In this document: positions 60,401 to 64,000 of the stretch, piece by piece | Numbering within the stretch: the stretch's first letter is position 1 | Layout of the letters: each line of letters starts with the position of its first letter | Assembly: GCF_004216565.1 (NCBI RefSeq) | Contig: NZ_SGWV01000007.1 | Location: 1,106,215-1,170,214, forward strand | Length of the DNA stretch: 64,000 bases | Source of the DNA: Sphaerotilus mobilis | Lineage (GTDB): Bacteria; Pseudomonadota; Gammaproteobacteria; Burkholderiales; Burkholderiaceae_C | Reading direction: 5' to 3' | The notes under the pieces: model-generated | The model's input: only the letters and a program-made list of their open reading frames with translations | The model's database searches: none | Told to the model about the DNA's origin: nothing | Program-made: the position numbers and the translations under genes

Positions 60401-63400
60401 GCCCGCATACACCGTCACAGATGTCGCCGTCGATGACATCGAAATGGCCGATTGGCTATGCACCTGTGTGCCATTCAGGTAAACCACCCAGCCACCACTG
60501 CCGTTGGTCGTGACTGCAAAGTGGTTCCAGTCGGTGGAGGTGAAACTGCCTGTGCCGGCGGCACTGCCGTTCAAATCAACTCTCTGGTCACCGGCACCGG
60601 TGCTCCACGTCAGCAGCTCGCCGTTTCGAATGAAGAGCTCATACGGACCACTGGGGCCAACGACGTAGAAAAGGTGCTGGGTTGCCGATGCGGTCGGTGC
60701 GTCGGCTTTGAACCATCCTTCGGCTGTCATGTCGCCCGTCAATGTGGCGGCCACGGTGATCCGGTTGTTCGACCCTTGGCCCGTGGCAGACGCGATGCGC
60801 GTCGCCTGAGTGGCTGCGACGGTCCACTCGTTGGTGGGCAAGTTGTCGGTGGCACGCGTCAACACAACGCTCGGCCCCGTGGGTGCCACCGTGTCGATCT
60901 CCAGATTCTTCAAGTCGCCAAGGTTGCTGCCCGTCGGCAATGCGGTACTGGTCATCAGGTTGCCCGCGATGTCCTTGGGCGCGGCAGCCGAGGTGCCCAG
61001 CGTGTAGCTGGCCACCGACAGGTCTGCGACGTTCTGGCCCGCTGACACGGTGTATGTGCCTTCCAGCAAGTTGGCGGAGCCGGTCACACGAGTCAAGAGT
61101 GCGGTGCCCCCAGAGTTCAGCGTCACGGTGATCGTCGCGCCGTCCTGCAGGTTCTCGCTGGCCGTCGCCTGGATGACGATGGCCTCACCCGCCTTGTAGG
61201 CTCCATCCGTCTTGCTGGACGTGAACCGAGTGATGGTCGGGGCCTTGCGGTCCCAGGCCTGCGCGTCCGCCGTAGTGATCGCGGCGATGGCATTGCCCGC
61301 CACGTCGGTCAGGCCGGTGCCCACGCTGACGCCGATGTCGGCGCCTTCGGTGTTCACCGCTGGGCTGACGACCAGCGTGTAGGTGTCGCCGTCCACCGCC
61401 GTGAACGTCCCCTTGCTGCCGGTCGTGACGGTCACGTCGCTGGCATCGAAACCGGTGACGGTTTCACTGAACTGGAAGGTGTAGGTGACATCGCCCGTGG
61501 CTGTGCCCGAGGCCAGGCTGTCGCTGATGGCCAGCGTCGGCGCTTGGGTGTCGATCACCACGTCTTTCAGACCGCCGATGTTGCTGCTGGCCGCCGGCAC
61601 CGTGGTGCTGGTCATCAGGTTGCCCACGTCATCCTTGGGCGCTGCCGATGCAGTGCCCAGCGTGTAGCTGGCCACCGTCAGGTCGGCGGCGTTTTGGCCC
61701 GCTGCCACCGTGTAGGTGCCTTCCAGCAGGTTGGCGGTGCTGGCGTGGCGGGTCAGCAAGACCGTGGTCGCCGGCACGGTGTTGAGCGTCACGGTGATCG
61801 TCGCGCCGGCCTGCAGGTTCTCGCTGGCCGTTGCCTGGATCGTGATCGTGTCGCCCTCGTTGTAGCTGCCGTTGACGGTGCTGGAGGTGAACTGGGTGAT
61901 GGTTGGCAACTTCCGATCCCAGGCCTGTACCGCCGCCGTGGTGGTCGACGCGATGGCATTGCCCGCCACGTCACTCAGGCCGGTGCCCACGCTGACGCCG
62001 ATATCGGCGCCTTCGGTATCCACCGCTGGGCTGACGACCAGCGTGTAGGTGTCGCCATCGACCGCCGTGAACGTCCCCTTGCTGCCGTTCGTGAGGTTCA
62101 CGTCGTCGGCCGTGAAGCCGGTGACGGTTTCGCTGAACTGGAAGGTGTAGGTGACATCGCCCGTGGCCGTGCCCGAGACCTGGCTGTCGCTGATGGCCAG
62201 CGTCGGCGCTTGGGTGTCGATCACCAGGTTCTTCAGACCACCGATGTTGCTGCCGGCCGCCGGCACCGTGGTGCTGGTCATCAGGTTGCCTGCGTCATCC
62301 TTGGGCGCAGCCGATGCAGTGCCCAGCGTGTAGCTGGCCACCGTCAGGTCGGCGGCGTTTTGGCCCGCTGCCACCGTGTAGGTGCCTTCCAGCAGGTTGG
62401 CGGTGCTGGCATGACGGGTCAGCAAGACCGTGGTCGCCGGCACGGTGTTGAGCGTCACGGTGATCGTCGCGCCGGCCTGCAGGTTCTCGCTGGCCGTCGC
62501 TTGAATCACGATGGCCTCACCCACCTTGTAGGCACCGTCAGCCTTGGTCGAGGTGAACTGGGTGATGGTCGGCAACTTCCGATCCCAGGCCTGTACCGCC
62601 GCTGTGGTGGTCGATGCGATGAAGTTTCCTGCCAGGTCATTCAGGCCAGTGCCCACGCTCACGCCGATGTCGGCGCCTTGGGCATCGGCCGTCGGGCTGA
62701 CGACCAGCGTGTAGGTGTCACCGTCCACCGCGGTGAACATACCCTTGGTGCCGTTCGTGACAGTCACGTCTGCCGCCCCGAAGCCGGTGACGGTTTCACT
62801 GAACTGGAAGGTGTAGGTGACATCGCCCGTGGCTGTGCCCGAGACCTGGCTGTCGCTGATGGCCAGCGTCGGCGCTTGGGTGTCGATCACCAGGTTCTTC
62901 AGACCACCGATGTTGCTGCTGGCCGCCGGCACCGTGGTGCTGGTCATCAGGTTGCCCACGTCATCCTTGGGCGCAGCCGATGACGTGCCCAGCGTGTAGC
63001 TGGCCACCGTCAGGTCGGCGGCGTTTTGGCCCGCAGCCACCGTGTAGGTGCCTTCCAGCAGGTTGGCGGTGCTGGCATGACGGGTCAGCGTCACCGTGGT
63101 CGCCGGCACGGTGTTGAGCGTCACAGTGATCGTCGCGCCGGCCTGCAGGTTCTCGCTGGCCGTCGCTTGAATCACGAAGGCCTCACCCACCTTGTAGGCA
63201 CCGTCAGCCTTGGTCGAGGTGAACTGGGTGATGGTCGGCAACTTCCGATCCCAGGCCTGCGCCGCCGCCGTGGTGGTCGATGCGATGGCATTGCCCGCCA
63301 CGTCGCTCAGGCCGGTGCCCACGCTGACACCAATGTCGGCACCTTGGGCATTTGCCGTCGGGCTGACGACCAGCGTGTAGGTGTCGCCGTCCACCGCCGT

Positions 63401-64000
63401 GAACAAGCCCTTGCTGCCGTTCGTGACGGTCACGTCGCTGGCATCGAAGCCGGTGACGGTTTCGCTGAACTGGAAGGTGTAGGTGACATCGCCCGTGGCG
63501 GTGCCCGACACCTGGGTGTCGCTGATGACCAGCGTCGGCGCGGTGGTGTCGATCACCAGGTTCTTCAGGCCGCCGATGTTGCTGCTGTCAGCCGGCTGAG
63601 CCGTGCTGATCATCGCGTTGCCTGCGACGTCCTTGGGCGCAGCCGATGCGGTGCCCAGCGTGTAGCTGACCACCGTCAGGTCGTCGGCGTTCTGGCCCGC
63701 TGCCACCGGGTAGCTGCCTTCCAGCAGGTTGGCGGTGCTGGCATGACGGGTCAGCGTCACCGTGGTCGCCGGCACGGTGTTGAGCGTCACGGTGATCGTC
63801 GCGCCGGCCTGCAGGTTCTCGCTGGCCGTTGCCTGGATCGTGATCGTGTCGCCTTCGTTGTAGCTGCCGTTGTCGGTGCTGGAGGTGAACTGGGTGATGG
63901 TCGGGGCCTTGGTATCAATGCCTTGGCTGTCCATGGCACTCAGATCCGTGCTGCCCGCCACGGCGTTGCCCGCCGCGTCAAACAGCTGCGTCGTGCCGTC
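57413..64000 (-). CDS. Giant type I-secreted RTX adhesin (5' end outside window)
   Basis: Visible part of 2195 codons; the frame is open past 64000, so the N-terminus is missing. From N to C: four complete 222-residue units of paired Ig-like domains plus a partial fifth (63.93-60.9 kb), a LamG/concanavalin-like domain (about 60.85-60.25 kb; GDMTAEGWFKADAP, FNGLVSSIELWDTQRTAAQI), further Ig/cadherin-like domains, Gly-rich RTX calcium repeats (LMGGSANDVIFGDGSG, GSDRIVGGQGNDLMWG; 58.6-57.8 kb), and a C-terminal VCA0849-type type I secretion signal (DEIRDWNASSMKLDISGLL; VKLVIDVDGVG). Likely a surface or biofilm adhesin exported by an ABC/HlyD/TolC system not in the window. Confidence 0.93.
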   Translation of the reverse strand, partial: DGTTQLFDAAGNAVAGSTDLSAMDSQGIDTKAPTITQFTSSTDNGSYNEGDTITIQATASENLQAGATITVTLNTVPATTVTLTRHASTANLLEGSYPVAAGQNADDLTVVSYTLGTASAAPKDVAGNAMISTAQPADSSNIGGLKNLVIDTTAPTLVISDTQVSGTATGDVTYTFQFSETVTGFDASDVTVTNGSKGLFTAVDGDTYTLVVSPTANAQGADIGVSVGTGLSDVAGNAIASTTTAAAQAWDRKLPTITQFTSTKADGAYKVGEAFVIQATASENLQAGATITVTLNTVPATTVTLTRHASTANLLEGTYTVAAGQNAADLTVASYTLGTSSAAPKDDVGNLMTSTTVPAASSNIGGLKNLVIDTQAPTLAISDSQVSGTATGDVTYTFQFSETVTGFGAADVTVTNGTKGMFTAVDGDTYTLVVSPTADAQGADIGVSVGTGLNDLAGNFIASTTTAAVQAWDRKLPTITQFTSTKADGAYKVGEAIVIQATASENLQAGATITVTLNTVPATTVLLTRHASTANLLEGTYTVAAGQNAADLTVASYTLGTASAAPKDDAGNLMTSTTVPAAGSNIGGLKNLVIDTQAPTLAISDSQVSGTATGDVTYTFQFSETVTGFTADDVNLTNGSKGTFTAVDGDTYTLVVSPAVDTEGADIGVSVGTGLSDVAGNAIASTTTAAVQAWDRKLPTITQFTSSTVNGSYNEGDTITIQATASENLQAGATITVTLNTVPATTVLLTRHASTANLLEGTYTVAAGQNAADLTVASYTLGTASAAPKDDVGNLMTSTTVPAASSNIGGLKDVVIDTQAPTLAISDSLASGTATGDVTYTFQFSETVTGFDASDVTVTTGSKGTFTAVDGDTYTLVVSPAVNTEGADIGVSVGTGLTDVAGNAIAAITTADAQAWDRKAPTITRFTSSKTDGAYKAGEAIVIQATASENLQDGATITVTLNSGGTALLTRVTGSANLLEGTYTVSAGQNVADLSVASYTLGTSAAAPKDIAGNLMTSTALPTGSNLGDLKNLEIDTVAPTGPSVVLTRATDNLPTNEWTVAATQATRIASATGQGSNNRITVAATLTGDMTAEGWFKADAPTASATQHLFYVVGPSGPYELFIRNGELLTWSTGAGDQRVDLNGSAAGTGSFTSTDWNHFAVTTNGSGGWVVYLNGTQVHSQSAISMSSTATSVTVYAGNHKDATTTSSGSNNSFNGLVSSIELWDTQRTAAQITQDMLTVSSSDANRKGAWLLGSSNSTNEVSGGSAATLGSATSLAAINRTFVSNDGTQTLSGTLSDVLPENHKVVVLSGDTVVGEASPTGTIWTITTSALSQGVQSLTAAVSDRAGNLGPRSAVYSVNINSVVSRVDLDDSTADTQSRFAQLSNEAADIAIAPKMALTADDDISSIEVSIGGTINTDVLKLGAISLTLNGSAQSASNVTVAGVSGVNWSYSGASSVVTLSRNGGGAFTATQVQQLEKALTFTTAELDPSSPVTFGFKRYDLIGNASETATVDLDVVTIMYLDLLADTAEADSGRIGGTASDGITAAGVLKVSGGGTQWQYTLNGGATWESVSKAEGLKASSAWDGVKVDANAARIYLPEGSYTVANIQVRKSEGRDVANIGNMAASTTTLLVDWFTKTKTMTEILVDGRTGGSDGAGDSILVNGSSAREVLTLNHLGLVQGLQAAAARPEDVTLTFSNETNVTVYLSGSALSSGGVVSLADVNSGLVTLAYNQDAASLISGGAFARVDFTVSEAATWNGSASFTNTLNFKFSDNRVVIYGDASGNGAQSGVNDITVYSNTRFDGVVAQAGQAAPDKLMGGSANDVIFGDGSGGSGANSPTTNRNISGGAAGGASDHIFGGAGSDLIFGDGFNGANGENVSPFSDGTNVIGIVGEFGGGGSNNVYGRWSSSNSISTSVGSTTGGGGAGGLADGAGGTALLGNTAGGSASTYVVSGFNFRIGGFGAGVQKDGLNTNAVIVEDTLSSVGSWQFNTPASGQNSAANVGSVYSQMDSKLLNSGTTFTGLTSGVGDDVIHGGRGHDKIAGGNGSDRIVGGQGNDLMWGNGGGSNGANNDTFVWQRGDAGSTGAADEIRDWNASSMKLDISGLLENHAALSITGLANWVTVSAATAGEINTSMGLGSTLGGGGVKLVIDVDGVGGSSVTQTIYLRGITYNAATMDLATKWTGSNWLIV
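60900..63926 (-). repeat. 666-bp coding tandem repeats in the adhesin
   Basis: Units begin at PTITQFTSS/T... near 63908, 63242, 62576, 61910 and 61244, exactly 666 bases (222 codons) apart. The first four are complete and the fifth is a half unit. Neighbouring copies share long identical DNA stretches, differing mostly in two swapped blocks: DGAYKVGEAIVIQ or NGSYNEGDTITIQ, and variable residues after ADV. Confidence 0.9.

Noticed and set aside
61236..63926. Regular repeats considered as CRISPR or insertion-sequence related
   Set aside because: Repeats are 666 bp, in frame and code for Ig-like domains; there are no spacers, cas genes or transposase.

Overview
The window is a GC-rich, gene-dense stretch of a betaproteobacterial chromosome. 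The best guess is Burkholderiales, in the Leptothrix/Sphaerotilus/Rubrivivax/Ideonella neighbourhood. This rests on very high GC at third codon positions, an intracellular polyhydroxybutyrate depolymerase with a catalytic cysteine, a beta-type RsxB ferredoxin, an ALDH-only BoxD-like dehydrogenase, FimV-core proteins and many ATGA-coupled operons. The genus is inference only.

Layout. 1-16.4 kb: housekeeping and metabolism (partial chemotaxis receptor, secreted zinc metalloprotease, NAD synthetase, FemAB-like acyltransferase, a ParDE-type toxin-antitoxin pair, an SbmA/BacA-like ABC exporter, divergent soluble and proton-pumping pyrophosphatases, an HDOD protein, PhaZ, RsxB). 16.4-17.5 kb: an alpha/beta hydrolase and tRNA-Ala(CGC). 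17.7-26.3 kb: a type I restriction-modification locus, hsdM-(winged helix)-hsdS-fic-hsdR, preceded by a 58-codon coupled gene, immediately downstream of the tRNA. 26.5-29.5 kb: an NmrA-like oxidoreductase divergent from a LysR regulator, and two small unknowns. 29.7-35.0 kb: a six-gene overlapping operon with the order and domain content of mxaR-S-A-C-K-L (maturation of periplasmic methanol dehydrogenase), without the dehydrogenase structural genes. 35.1-39.2 kb: a methyltransferase, ExoD, a glutathione transferase and a BoxD-like aldehyde dehydrogenase.

39.3-50.3 kb, all on the minus strand, is the most unusual part. A PilB/GspE-like protein with damaged nucleotide-binding motifs but four 30-residue MshEN-type repeats precedes a bactofilin, a TPR protein, a receiver-like protein with a long Pro/Ala linker, a Ras-like small GTPase, a Roadblock-like protein, a Roadblock/LC7 protein, an Aer-type PAS protein, a PhnD-like ligand-binding protein without signal peptide, and a FimV-core membrane protein. 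I read this as a polarity or pilus-control signalling module, comparable in logic to MglA/MglB and to actinobacterial conservons but with a different parts list.

50.4-51.0 kb: a RelE/Phd-type toxin-antitoxin pair with a clear promoter and operator. 51.1-57.1 kb: a set with a beta-barrel candidate, a large lipoprotein, a MotB-like protein, a GGRPRK-tail protein and a DUF2442 protein. 57.4-64 kb: the C-terminal 2195 codons of a giant type I-secreted adhesin with near-identical 666-bp Ig-like repeats, a LamG-like domain, RTX repeats and a C-terminal secretion signal. Its N-terminus is outside the window.

Many long open frames run antisense to real genes because of the high GC; they are left out.
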